Of a stretch of DNA of 64,000 bases, positions 16,844-26,466 are shown one piece after another. Location: the NCBI RefSeq assembly GCF_039534085.1, contig NZ_BAAAUT010000038.1, positions 1 through 64,000 on the forward strand, read 5' to 3'. Origin of the DNA: Planomonospora_B alba. Lineage in GTDB: Bacteria; Actinomycetota; Actinomycetes; Streptosporangiales; Streptosporangiaceae. Position 1 is the first letter of the stretch. Each line of letters starts with the position of its first letter. The notes beneath the pieces were generated by a model. It had not been told where the DNA came from, ran no database searches, and saw only the letters and a list, made by a program, of their open reading frames with translations. The position numbers and the translations under genes are program-made.

Positions 16844-16861
16844 CTGTGACTGGAGTTACAG
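16844..16861. promoter_or_regulatory. CRP-like operator upstream of the riboswitch-controlled gene
   Basis: CTGTGACTGGAGTTACAG is an 18-bp inverted repeat with TGTGA and TTACA half-sites, close to the CRP/Cmr consensus TGTGA-N6-TCACA. It lies about 250 nt upstream of the c-di-AMP riboswitch in otherwise non-coding DNA. In mycobacteria CRP regulates the cell-wall gene rpfA, so control of an NlpC/P60 gene would be similar. The rest of 16619-17100 has AT-richer promoter-like patches and no convincing open frame. Confidence 0.5.
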
Positions 16862-17104
16862 AAGTGACAACGTTCGGACAGCGAACCTCCAAATGTGACG
16901 AGCGTCATATCGGGGTGGTGGACTCCCCGTTATCCAGCGGTTATGAAAAGAGGGAAGAGCCTCCCCGATCTTCGAACGGGGTAGTGCCTTTGCCGAAGTT
17001 TGGGGATCGGGGTACCTTCTGGCGTCGCGGCGAGCAAGCCATGCCGTCGCAATGCAGCGGCCCCCGGAGGCCGCCCTCCAGATGAATATCCAGTCGGCCA
17101 CGCG

Positions 17105-17265
17105 AGGTCTGAAAACCGCTGTGGCCTGCCGAATCCATGCAGCCAGGAGGCATGGAACCGGGGAACCAACAGGCATTCGAAGAATGCCAGGGGTGAATCG
17201 GCATCGTGTTATGCCGTAGGGCGTCTTCCCCGCCCGAATCCGTCAGCTAACCCGGTAGGCGTCAG
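17105..17265 (+). promoter_or_regulatory. ydaO/yuaA c-di-AMP riboswitch
   Basis: The conserved ydaO core is present in order: a GCCGAATCC block (17128-17136), GGAACCGGGGAACC (about 17153-17166), GGGGTGAATC (17190-17199), and CCGAATCCGTCAGCTAACC followed by GGTAGGCG (about 17234-17262). Variable hairpins lie between. In actinobacteria this riboswitch usually precedes NlpC/P60 or Rpf cell-wall hydrolase genes and turns expression off when c-di-AMP is high. The downstream gene starts about 25 nt later, so the expression platform is short and may also involve the ribosome binding site. Confidence 0.93.
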
Positions 17266-17286
17266 TGGAAGTCCCAAGGAGAAATC

Positions 17287-17913
17287 CTGTCTACCACCCT
17301 GCAGAACCCTAGTTCGTCGCGCCTTTTTCGCCTTTCCGTCGGCGGTTTCGCGCTCACCCTGACCGCCTCGGCCGGCGCGGTCGCCATGGACGCCGCGCCG
17401 GCGCTGGCGGCGCCGGGCGGCGCGACCGCGGCGGGGACCGGCGCCCTCACGGCCGCCCCGGTGACCGCCGGGGCCGCCGGACCGGCGGTCGCCCGGATGA
17501 GCGCTCAGGTGAGCAAGGCGAGGGCGAAGGCGAGCAAGGCCGTACGGCAGAAGGCGAGGGCGGCCAAGGCCGTCTCGGTGGCCAAGCAGCAGGTCGGCGA
17601 CCCCTACCGGTGGGGCGCCACCGGCCCCGGCGCGTTCGACTGCTCGGGGCTCGCGCAGTACTCGTGGCGCAAGGCGGGCGTGAAGCTCCCCCGGATCACG
17701 CACAGCCAGTACCGTGCCGTCAAGAAGAAGGTCTCGTGGGCGGGCCTGCGCCCCGGCGACCTGCTCTTCTTCTACGGCAAGGGCCATGTCGGCATCTACG
17801 TCGGCAAGGGAAGGATGGTCCACGCGCCGAGCAGCGGCAAGACCGTCCGGATCGTCAGGCTGAAGGGCTACTACCGCACCTCCTTCGCCGGAGCGGTCCG
17901 GCCCGGCGCCTGA
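17287..17913 (+). CDS. Riboswitch-controlled NlpC/P60 endopeptidase, apparent CTG start
   Basis: A 208-residue secreted hydrolase. Reading from CTG 17287 gives a complete signal peptide (about 1-42: SRLFRLSVGGFALTLTASAG..., then APALAAPGG). A basic Ala/Lys-rich linker and the NlpC/P60 domain (about 95-208) follow, with Cys in FDCSGLAQYSW, His in GKGHVGIYVG and His in MVHAPSSGK. The first in-frame ATG is 17386, inside the signal peptide and with no ribosome binding site. AAGGAG at 17276-17281 sits 5 nt before the CTG, and there is no ATG, GTG or TTG in frame between. It acts on cell-wall peptides. Confidence 0.88.
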   Translation: MSTTLQNPSSSRLFRLSVGGFALTLTASAGAVAMDAAPALAAPGGATAAGTGALTAAPVTAGAAGPAVARMSAQVSKARAKASKAVRQKARAAKAVSVAKQQVGDPYRWGATGPGAFDCSGLAQYSWRKAGVKLPRITHSQYRAVKKKVSWAGLRPGDLLFFYGKGHVGIYVGKGRMVHAPSSGKTVRIVRLKGYYRTSFAGAVRPGA

Positions 17914-18027
17914 GCGCGCACCCGCCCTCCGGCGGGACCGGCACCCCGGCGGGGCCCGGTGGGAACGGCCCCGGCCGTCGTCCGCACGACGGCCGGGGCC
18001 GCTCCCTGTCGCGTACCATCGACGCAT

Positions 18028-18810
18028 ATGTCCGTCCCCCAGGGGCGCCGCGCCGTGCTCGCCGGGATGCTGGCGCTGATCGGCGCCGGTCCGGCCGCCG
18101 CGGCCGCGCCGATCCCGGCCGCCCCGTGGCCCGGCGCCGTCGTGCTCCGCGGGCGGGACTCCGTCGTCGTCGCGCACCGCGCCGCGGCCGGCCTGCTGGA
18201 GGACCTCGCGGCCCGCGCCGAGCGGGCCCGCCGGCGGATCGCCGGGATCTGGGGGCCGGTGCGCCCGGTGGTGCTGCTCCCCGAGACCGACGCCGAGGCC
18301 GCGGTGCTCGCGGGCGCCTCCGGGCCCGGGGCCACCGCCGGCATGGCCGCGCTGGCCACCGCCGACCGGGTGGTGGTCCTGCCGAGCGGCTACGCCCGGC
18401 TCAGCGAGGTCGGCAGGGACGTGGTCATCACCCACGAACTCGTCCACGTGGCCACCGGCGCGACCCGGGGCGGCCGGGTGCCGACCTGGCTGTCGGAGGG
18501 GTTCGCCGACTACGTCGGCTACGCCGGCACGGGGCTGGACACGCGCACGGTCGCCGCGGAGCTGGCCGCGGAGGTGCGCGCGGGCGTGCTGCCGGAGGGC
18601 CTGCCCGGTCCCGCCGACTTCGCCCCCGGCGCCCCGCGGCTCGCGCAGGCCTACGAGGAGGCCTGGCTCGCCTGCCGCTACGTCGCCGAGCGTTTCGGCG
18701 AGAGGGCTCTCGTGAGGCTCTACGGTGGTGATGCCGAGACAGTGCTCGGCCTCACCGCGGCGGAGCTCACCGCGGGCTGGCGCGACTACCTCCGGAGGGT
18801 GCTGGCATGA
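18028..18810 (+). CDS. Exported zinc metallopeptidase (gluzincin, M1/MA-like)
   Basis: A 260-residue protein with an N-terminal signal peptide including a twin arginine (GRRAVLAGMLALIGAGPAAAAA). The zinc motif HELVH (VVITHELVHVATG) and a downstream WLSEGFADYVG, whose Glu is the third zinc ligand, are as in gluzincins. The domain is the compact peptidase-MA type. The ATG follows TACCAT (18014-18019) by 8 nt with no Shine-Dalgarno sequence, so the mRNA is probably leaderless. Its stop overlaps the next ATG (ATGA), starting a three-gene coupled operon with the M48 protease and pimB'. Substrate unknown. Confidence 0.87.
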   Translation: MSVPQGRRAVLAGMLALIGAGPAAAAAPIPAAPWPGAVVLRGRDSVVVAHRAAAGLLEDLAARAERARRRIAGIWGPVRPVVLLPETDAEAAVLAGASGPGATAGMAALATADRVVVLPSGYARLSEVGRDVVITHELVHVATGATRGGRVPTWLSEGFADYVGYAGTGLDTRTVAAELAAEVRAGVLPEGLPGPADFAPGAPRLAQAYEEAWLACRYVAERFGERALVRLYGGDAETVLGLTAAELTAGWRDYLRRVLA

Positions 18811-20084
18811 CGTCGAGCGGGACGCGCGCGTCCGGCGGGCGGCGGGCGGCGGGCTGGGCGCTGGCGGTGCTCGGCGCCGCCACGCTGGCCGTCACCGCGC
18901 TCACCACGCCGTGGCGGGCGCTGCCGGACGGCGCCCCGCCCGTCGCCGCGGACCCGGCGCGCGACTTCACCGCCGGGCAGATCGCCCGTTCGGCGGCGTT
19001 CGACGCCGCGGTCAGCCCGCCCGCCTACGTGTCGCTCGGCCTGACCCTCCTGGCGGCCGGGGTGCTGGTGGCGACCCCGCTGGGCGCGCGGGCGGTGGGG
19101 CGGCTGCGCGGACCGTGGTGGGTGCGGGTGCTCCTCGGCGTGCTGGTGATCTCGGCGGTGGTGGAGCTGCTGCGCTGGCCGCTCGGCATGTGGCAGGAGG
19201 TCCACCTGCGGGACTACGGGCTGTCGGTGCAGACCTGGCCGTCCTGGTCGGCCGACCGGCTCAAGAGCATCGCGGTGCGGACCGGGCTGACGGCGGTCAT
19301 GGTGCTCGCCGTGGTCGCGCTGGCGCGGCGCTTCGCCCGCTGGTGGATCCCCGCCGCGCTCGGCGCCTTCACGCTGACCGTGGCGGTCTCCTTCGTCTAC
19401 CCGGTGGTGGTGGAGCCGCTCTTCGACGACTTCACGCCGATGCAGGCGGGACGGCTCCGCGACGACCTGCTGGCCATGGCCGAGCGCGACGGGGTGCCGG
19501 TCGGGGAGGTGCTCGTCGCCGACGCCTCCCGCCGGACCACCGCGGTCAACGCGTACGTCTCGGGATTCGGCGCGACCCGCAGGATCGTGGTCTACGACAC
19601 GCTGCTGCGGGCCCCGGCCGACGAGGTCGAGCTGGTCGTGGCGCACGAGCTGGGGCACGCCAGGAACGGCGACGTGCTGTACGGCACGCTCGTCGGCGCC
19701 CTGGGCGCGGCCTGCGGGGCGTGCCTGCTGTACCTCGTCACCTCCTCGCGCGCGCTGCGCCGGCGCGCCGGCGTGCCCTCGGTCGCCGACCCGGCGGCGA
19801 CGGCCCTGCTCATGGGGCTGCTGAGCCTGGCCACCGTGCTGTCCGGCCCCGCGCAGAACCTCGTCAGCCGGCAGATCGAGGCCCGCGCCGACGCCCACGC
19901 GCTCGACCTGACGCGCGACCCGGTGACGTTCGCTGCCATGCAGCGGCGCCTGGCGCTGTCCAACATCTCCGACCTCTCGCCGGACGCCGTGGAGCACCTG
20001 CTGTACGCCTCCCATCCCGCCATCCCCGAACGCATCGCCATGGCGCGTTCCTGGGCCGCGCTGAACGGCCTGCCGGAGCCGTGA
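18807..20084 (+). CDS. M48 (Ste24/HtpX-type) membrane metalloprotease
   Basis: A 425-residue protein with about six or seven membrane helices. The N-terminal part resembles the CAAX-protease-1 N-domain. The zinc site is VVAHELGHARNGD (HExxH) plus the downstream QIEARADAHALDLT, whose Glu is the third ligand. Ste24-type enzymes cleave membrane or prenylated proteins in eukaryotes; bacterial ones mostly act in membrane protein quality control. The start overlaps the upstream metallopeptidase and the stop overlaps pimB' (GTGA), so all three are co-translated. A role in envelope maintenance is inferred. Confidence 0.9.
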   Translation: MTSSGTRASGGRRAAGWALAVLGAATLAVTALTTPWRALPDGAPPVAADPARDFTAGQIARSAAFDAAVSPPAYVSLGLTLLAAGVLVATPLGARAVGRLRGPWWVRVLLGVLVISAVVELLRWPLGMWQEVHLRDYGLSVQTWPSWSADRLKSIAVRTGLTAVMVLAVVALARRFARWWIPAALGAFTLTVAVSFVYPVVVEPLFDDFTPMQAGRLRDDLLAMAERDGVPVGEVLVADASRRTTAVNAYVSGFGATRRIVVYDTLLRAPADEVELVVAHELGHARNGDVLYGTLVGALGAACGACLLYLVTSSRALRRRAGVPSVADPAATALLMGLLSLATVLSGPAQNLVSRQIEARADAHALDLTRDPVTFAAMQRRLALSNISDLSPDAVEHLLYASHPAIPERIAMARSWAALNGLPEP

Positions 20085-21217
20085 AGCGCACGCTGATCGT
20101 CACCAACGACTTCCCGCCCCGCCAGGGCGGCATCCAGTCGTTCGTGCACGGGCTGGCCACGCGCCTGCCCGCGGACTCCGTGGTCGTCTACGCGCCCGCC
20201 TGGCCCGGCTGCGAGCGCTTCGACGCCGGCCAGCCGTACCCCGTCGTGCGCCATCCCACGTCGCTGATGCTCCCCACCCCCGGCGTCGGGCGCCGGGCCG
20301 CGGAGCTGCTCACCCGGCACAAGTGCGACACCGTGGTGTTCGGGGCGGCGGCCCCGCTCGGCCTGCTCGCACCGCGGCTGCGGGCGGCCGGGGCGGAGCA
20401 CGTCGTCATGCTGACCCACGGCCACGAGGCGTCCTGGGCCCGCCTCCCGCTCGCCCGGCACCTGCTGGCCAGGATCGGCGGCCACGCCGACGCGATCACC
20501 TACCTGGGGGAGTACACCCGGCGGCTGCTCGCCCCGGTGGTCGGCGAGGAGCGCCTCGTACGGCTCGCGCCCGGCGTGGACACCGCGGCCTTCTCCCCGG
20601 ACGCGGCCCGGGGCGGCGCCGCCGCCGCGCTCCGGGCGGAGCTCGGGGACGGGCCGGTGGTGGTCTGCGTCTCCCGGCTGGTGCCGCGCAAGGGCCAGGA
20701 CGTGCTGGTCCGAGCCTGGCCGCGGGTGCTGCGCGCGGTGCCGGGCGCCCGGCTGGTGCTGGTCGGCGGCGGGCCGTACCGGGGGAGACTGGAGCGCCTG
20801 GTCGACCGGCTCGGCCTGCGCGGCGCGGTCCGGCTGACCGGGCCGGTGGACGCCGCCGAGCTGCCCGGCTACTTCGCGCTCGGGGACGTGTTCGCCATGC
20901 CGTGCCGTACCCGGCTGGGCGGCATCGACGTCGAGGGGCTCGGCATCGTCTACCTGGAGGCGTCGGCCAGCGGGCTGCCGGTGCTGGCGGGCTCCTCGGG
21001 AGGGGCGCCCGACGCGGTGCTGCCCGGCGAGACCGGCCTCGTCGTGGACGGCGCCTCGGCCGGCGCGGTGGCCGGCGCGCTGCTGGAACTGCTGGGGGAC
21101 CCGGCCCGCGCCCGCGCGATGGGCGAGCGCGGGCGCGCGTGGGTCGGCCGGGAGTGGAGCTGGGACCTGGTCTCCGCGCGGTTCGCCCGGATCCTGGAGG
21201 CGGAGCGGCCGTTCTGA
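20081..21217 (+). CDS. pimB: GT4 glycosyltransferase, likely phosphatidyl-myo-inositol mannosyltransferase
   Basis: A 378-residue GT-B enzyme. The N-terminus reads TLIVTNDFPPRQGGIQSFVHGL, the acceptor-side loop typical of PimB'. The C-terminal half has VCVSRLVPRKGQDVLVRAW, GGGPYRGRLERLV and the nucleotide-sugar E-x7-E motif region EGLGIVYLEASASGLPVLAGSSGGAPD. In mycobacteria and corynebacteria PimB' adds the second mannose to PIM1 using GDP-mannose, and there too it lies next to fadD15. GTG 20081 overlaps the protease stop (GTGA). The exact sugar acceptor is inferred from context. Confidence 0.85.
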   Translation: MKRTLIVTNDFPPRQGGIQSFVHGLATRLPADSVVVYAPAWPGCERFDAGQPYPVVRHPTSLMLPTPGVGRRAAELLTRHKCDTVVFGAAAPLGLLAPRLRAAGAEHVVMLTHGHEASWARLPLARHLLARIGGHADAITYLGEYTRRLLAPVVGEERLVRLAPGVDTAAFSPDAARGGAAAALRAELGDGPVVVCVSRLVPRKGQDVLVRAWPRVLRAVPGARLVLVGGGPYRGRLERLVDRLGLRGAVRLTGPVDAAELPGYFALGDVFAMPCRTRLGGIDVEGLGIVYLEASASGLPVLAGSSGGAPDAVLPGETGLVVDGASAGAVAGALLELLGDPARARAMGERGRAWVGREWSWDLVSARFARILEAERPF

Positions 21218-21231
21218 CACCGCGCGGCGCG

Positions 21232-21290
21232 GGGGAGCGGGGCGGTCCCTGAAGGGCGGTGCGGGGAGCGGGGCGGTCCCTGGAGGGCGG
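21232..21290. repeat. Two 28-nt direct repeats after pimB
   Basis: The unit beginning GGGGAGCGGGGCGGTCCCTG occurs at 21232-21259 and 21263-21290 with one mismatch and a period of 31 nt. It fills the gap between the pimB stop and the terminator hairpin. It is non-coding and looks like a recent slippage duplication. Confidence 0.75.
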
Positions 21291-21300
21291 GGGCGGAGAA

Positions 21301-21340
21301 GGCGAGGGCCCCGCCCGGGGGTCCGGGCGGGGCCCTCGCC
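21301..21340. terminator. Bidirectional terminator between pimB and fadD15
   Basis: A perfect 18-bp stem (GGCGAGGGCCCCGCCCGG) with a 4-nt loop lies between convergent genes. No T-run follows, as is common in high-GC actinomycetes. Confidence 0.85.
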
Positions 21341-21353
21341 AAGAGGCGGTGCG

Positions 21354-23147
<1,794 letters not shown>

Positions 23148-23192
23148 GGGGCACTCCTGAAGACGCACGGATCGAGATGGGTTAACAGGAAG

Positions 23193-23204
23193 TTATCGCG
23201 ATAA
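23193..23204. promoter_or_regulatory. Palindrome in the fadD15 / phosphoesterase promoter region
   Basis: TTATCGCGATAA is a perfect 12-bp palindrome in the AT-richer part of the 233-nt divergent gap, about 45 nt upstream of the fadD15 start. It could be an operator for a fatty-acid regulator. No matching regulator gene is nearby, and the assignment is tentative. Confidence 0.3.
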
Positions 23205-23380
23205 GTTACGCGTGGGTAGATTCGTCACCCAGGCGTTACAAGGGCGAATTCACGCTATCAGCCCTGCCGGGCGGGGCCGTCGAACGCGACGGGCCGCCCG
23301 GAGGTCGCACCCTATTTGTTACTTATGTCGGTATCTTCGCGTCCGGCCGGGGAACGCACCGGCTGGTTAGGATGTCCGCC

Positions 23381-24148
23381 ATGCGGGTTCATGTCGTCAG
23401 CGATGTGCACGGACGGACCGACGCCCTGGCCCGCGCTGCGGACGGAGCCGACGCGCTCGTCTGCCTCGGCGACCTGATCCTCTTCGTCGACTACGACGAC
23501 CACTCCCAGGGCATGTTCGCCGAGCTCTTCGGCACGCGAGCGGCCGCCGAGCTCATCGCCCTGCGCACCGCCGGGCGCTTCGACGAGGCCCGCGCCATGT
23601 CCGCCGCGCTCTGGGCGTCGCTGGACGGCGACCCGCGCGAGCACATCGAGCGCTCCGTCCGCCGCCAGTACGCGGAGATCTTCGCCGCGATGCCCACCCC
23701 GGCCTACCTCACCCCGGGAAACGTGGACCTGCCGCGCTACTGGCCGGAGTACGCGCGCCCGGGCCACCGCGTGCTGGACGGCGAGAGCGTCGAGATCGGG
23801 GGGCTGCGGTTCGGCTTCGTCGGGGGCGGGCTGCGCACGCCGTACCGGACGCCGAACGAGATCGACGACGAGGAGTTCGCCCGAAAGGTCGAGGCGGTCG
23901 GCGAGGTGGACGTGCTGTGCTGCCACATCCCCCCGGCCGTCCCCGAGCTCCTCTACGACGTGGTCGCCCGCCGCTTCGAGCGGGGCAGCGAGGCCGTGCT
24001 GGAGGCGATCAGGCGGACCCGGCCGCGCTACGCGCTCTTCGGCCACGTGCACCAGCCCCTGGCGAGCCGGGTGCGCATCGGGCGGACGGAGTGCGTCAAC
24101 GTGGGCCACTTCCGGGGCAGGGGCGTGCCGTACGTGCTCCGGTGGTGA
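23381..24148 (+). CDS. Calcineurin-like metallophosphoesterase
   Basis: A 255-residue protein with all five metallophosphoesterase blocks: SDVHG (D-x-H), CLGDLI (GD), TPGNVDLP (GN in place of GNHD), CCHIPP (H) and FGHVHQP (GHxH). These bind a two-metal centre that hydrolyses phosphomonoesters or diesters. GNVD instead of GNHD removes the usual active-site histidine, so activity may be on phosphodiesters, as in MPPED/YfcE-like members. The ATG lies 7 nt after TAGGAT (23368-23373), so the transcript is likely leaderless. Substrate unknown. Confidence 0.88.
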   Translation: MRVHVVSDVHGRTDALARAADGADALVCLGDLILFVDYDDHSQGMFAELFGTRAAAELIALRTAGRFDEARAMSAALWASLDGDPREHIERSVRRQYAEIFAAMPTPAYLTPGNVDLPRYWPEYARPGHRVLDGESVEIGGLRFGFVGGGLRTPYRTPNEIDDEEFARKVEAVGEVDVLCCHIPPAVPELLYDVVARRFERGSEAVLEAIRRTRPRYALFGHVHQPLASRVRIGRTECVNVGHFRGRGVPYVLRW

Positions 24149-24210
24149 GGCCGCGGGCGCTCCGCGGCGAGACCGTCCGGCCGGGCGGGCACCGGTAGTA
24201 CGGTAACCCC

Positions 24211-24648
24211 ATGGCTGATCGCACGACCTCCAGCATCACGATCGGCGCGGACCGGTCGACCATCATGACGGTGATCGCCGACTTCGGCGCCTACCCGGAG
24301 TGGGCCGGGCAGGTGAAGGCCGCGCAGGTCCTCGCCACCGGGCCGGACGGCCGCCCGGAGCGGGTCAGGTTCGTCCTGGACGCGGGCGTGATCAGCGACG
24401 AGTACGTCCTCGCCTACACCTGGCACGGCGACGAGTCCGTCGACTGGACCGTCGCCGAGGAGGGGAAGATGGTCTCCGGTCTCACCGGGAGCTACCGCCT
24501 GGCCGAGGTGCCGGGCGGCACCGAGGTGACCTACGAGCTCGCCGTCGACCTCAAGGTCCCCATGATCGGCATGATCAAGCGGAAGGCCGAGAAGGTCATC
24601 ATCGACACCGCCCTGAAGGGACTGAAGAAGCGCGTCGAGAACGCATGA
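24211..24648 (+). CDS. SRPBCC (START-like polyketide cyclase/dehydrase family) protein
   Basis: A 145-residue single-domain START-like fold: TSSITIGADRSTIMTVIADFGAYPEWAGQVKAAQVL at the N-terminus, a beta-sheet core, and a long amphipathic C-terminal helix (MIKRKAEKVIIDTALKGLKKRV). Such proteins bind lipids or other hydrophobic ligands. It corresponds by context to mycobacterial Rv2185c (TB16.3), next to the ArsA-like ATPase. The ATG has no Shine-Dalgarno sequence but follows TACGGT (24199-24204) by 6 nt, suggesting leaderless initiation. Stop and next ATG overlap (ATGA). Ligand unknown. Confidence 0.9.
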   Translation: MADRTTSSITIGADRSTIMTVIADFGAYPEWAGQVKAAQVLATGPDGRPERVRFVLDAGVISDEYVLAYTWHGDESVDWTVAEEGKMVSGLTGSYRLAEVPGGTEVTYELAVDLKVPMIGMIKRKAEKVIIDTALKGLKKRVENA

Positions 24649-25817
24649 CGCGCGTCCTGCTCTTCACGGGCAAGGGCGGCGTCGGCAAGACGACCGCGGC
24701 GGCGGCCACCGCCGTCCGCGCGGCGCGCTCCGGGCTCAAGACCCTGGTGGTCTCGACCGACACCGCGCACTCGCTGGCCGACGCGCTCGCGGTGGGCGTC
24801 CCCGCCGACGGGCCGGCCGAGATCGAACCCGGCCTCCACCTGTACCAGGTGGACACCCAGCGGTCGCTGGAGCGCCAGTGGGGCGAGCTGCGCGACTACG
24901 CCCGGGGCGTCTTCGCCGAGCTGGGCCTCGACGAGGTCACCGCCGAGGAGATCACGGTGCTGCCGGGAGCCGAGGAGGTCATCGCGCTGCTGGAGCTGCG
25001 CGAGCAGGCCCGCACCGGCCGCTGGGACGTGATCGTCGTCGACTGCGCGCCCACCGCCGAGACGCTCCGGCTGCTCGCCCTGCCCGAGGCCCTCGACTGG
25101 CACGTCAACCGGCTCCTCCCGGCCGGCCGGCGGCTGCTGCGCACGCTCTCCCCGCTGATCCGCCGGGTGGCGATGGTCAGCGTCCCCGACGACCACGTGG
25201 TCGGCGCGGGCGAGCGCCTGCACCGCGCGCTGATGGAGGTGCGCGGGCTGCTCACCGGCGCCGGAGCCAGCGTCCGGCTGGTGCTCACCCCCGAGGCGGT
25301 CGTGCTCGCCGAGGCCCGCCGCACGCTCACCTCCCTGAGCCTGTACGGCTACCGCGTCGACGCGGTGGTCGCCAACCGCGTCTTCCCCTCGGGGGGCGCC
25401 GACCCGTGGCGGGAGGGATGGGTGGCCGCCCAGGCCCGGCGCCTGGCCGAGGTCGGCGAGTCCTTCGCGCCGCTGCCCGTGCACACCGTCCCCTACCTGG
25501 ACGCCGAGCCCGTCGGCCGGGACGCGCTGGCCGCCGTCGCCGAGGCCATGTACGGCGGGACCGACCCGTTCGCGCCGCCCGCCGGGGAGCCGCCGCTGCG
25601 GATCACCCCCGAGGGGGAGCTGGTCCTCGCCCTGCCGCTCGCCGAGAAGGGACAGGTGGACCTGGCCAGGAAGGGCGACGAGCTGATCGTCACCCTGGGC
25701 CCGTACCGCCGGGTGCTGGCCCTGCCCGCCGCGCTGGCCCGCCGGGCCGTGCGGGACGCCGCGCTCTCGGACGGCCGTCTGCGGGTACGGTTCGAATCGG
25801 GAGGGCCAGATGACTGA
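24645..25817 (+). CDS. ArsA/Get3-like ATPase with C-terminal HSP20-like domain
   Basis: A 390-residue protein. The deviant P-loop TGKGGVGKTT (about 8-17), switch I STDTAHSLADAL and switch II VDCAPTAETLRLL identify an ArsA/Get3-type NTPase with one ATPase domain. The last 75 residues (LRITPEGELVLALPLAEKGQVDLARKGDELIVTLGPYRRVLALP...) form the ArsA_HSP20-like beta-sandwich. No arsenic genes are nearby, and its coupled partner is the lipid-binding SRPBCC protein, so a chaperone-like role is more likely than arsenite export. This matches Rv2184c by context. Confidence 0.9.
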   Translation: MTRVLLFTGKGGVGKTTAAAATAVRAARSGLKTLVVSTDTAHSLADALAVGVPADGPAEIEPGLHLYQVDTQRSLERQWGELRDYARGVFAELGLDEVTAEEITVLPGAEEVIALLELREQARTGRWDVIVVDCAPTAETLRLLALPEALDWHVNRLLPAGRRLLRTLSPLIRRVAMVSVPDDHVVGAGERLHRALMEVRGLLTGAGASVRLVLTPEAVVLAEARRTLTSLSLYGYRVDAVVANRVFPSGGADPWREGWVAAQARRLAEVGESFAPLPVHTVPYLDAEPVGRDALAAVAEAMYGGTDPFAPPAGEPPLRITPEGELVLALPLAEKGQVDLARKGDELIVTLGPYRRVLALPAALARRAVRDAALSDGRLRVRFESGGPDD

Positions 25818-26445
25818 GAACACCGGGAACACCGGGAACACCGACAACACCGGGAACATCGAGAACACCGCGAAGACCGGGACCGCGGGGACCACCGGGA
25901 ACGCCGGGGGCACCGGGGGCGCGGGCGGACCGGCCGGCCGGCCGGACGAGGGCCGCGCCCGGGAGCGGGACACCGCCGCGGGCCCCCGCGACGAGCGGGG
26001 CGGCCGGGGCGGGCGCGACGAGTGGGGCGGCCGGAGCGGGCGCGACCCGATCGGGAGCGCGGCCGAGGAGGCGCTCAAGCTCTTCGACACACTCCAGCGC
26101 AAGGCCGCACGGGAGCTGCGCAAGAACCTGGTCAAAGGCACCATGACGGGGTTCGGCAGCGCGTTCTCCGGCGGCGGCCGGGGCGGCAGGGACGTGTGGG
26201 AGGAGGCGGTCGCGGACGAGCAGGAGGAGTACGTCTGCCGCGCCTGCCCCGTCTGCCGCGCCATGGCCGCGCAGCGCGAGTCCGGCGGGCAGGTCGCCGA
26301 CCACCTGATGCAGGCCGGTTCCGAGCTGTTCGCCGCGTTCAAGTCGGCGGTCGACGCGCTCAACAGGCCGCAGGCCTCGCAGCGGGCGCGGGAGCGTGGA
26401 GCGTCACGGGAGGAGACCCCCGTGGAGCACATCGACCTGGGGTGA
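25810..26445 (+). CDS. DUF5304-like protein with repetitive N-terminus
   Basis: A 211-residue protein of unknown function. Residues 1-80 are low complexity: NTGNT-type repeats, then Gly/Arg/Asp-rich sequence. The conserved part (about 80-200) includes GSAAEEALKLFDTLQRKAARELRKNL, then a compact cysteine cluster YVCRACPVCRAMAAQRE (CxxCxxC), and a helical C-terminus GQVADHLMQAGSELFAAFKSAVDAL. The cysteines could bind a metal. It overlaps the ArsA-like gene by 8 nt and is the last of the SRPBCC-ArsA-DUF trio, which occurs together in actinobacteria. Confidence 0.8.
   Translation: MTENTGNTGNTDNTGNIENTAKTGTAGTTGNAGGTGGAGGPAGRPDEGRARERDTAAGPRDERGGRGGRDEWGGRSGRDPIGSAAEEALKLFDTLQRKAARELRKNLVKGTMTGFGSAFSGGGRGGRDVWEEAVADEQEEYVCRACPVCRAMAAQRESGGQVADHLMQAGSELFAAFKSAVDALNRPQASQRARERGASREETPVEHIDLG
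25816..25920. repeat. 9-nt coding repeat (AACACCGGG-type)
   Basis: At least seven near-identical 9-nt units around AACACCGGG encode the NTG/NTD/ENT triplets at the N-terminus of the DUF5304-like protein. Later units degenerate into ACCGGGAAC/GCCGGGGGC. Gains or losses of whole units keep the frame, so the tract can vary in length without breaking the gene. Confidence 0.8.
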
Positions 26446-26466
26446 CCCGGGGGGAGAGGGTGAGAG

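Noticed and set aside
25780..25810. GGTTCGAATC-like tRNA T-loop
   Set aside because: It is inside the ArsA-like gene (RVRFESG) and no acceptor, D or anticodon arms can be folded around it. No tRNA or rRNA gene was found in the window.
24645..25817. Arsenite efflux ATPase
   Set aside because: Only one ATPase domain, a C-terminal HSP20-like domain and no arsB, arsR or arsC nearby; the context is the conserved SRPBCC-ArsA-DUF trio.
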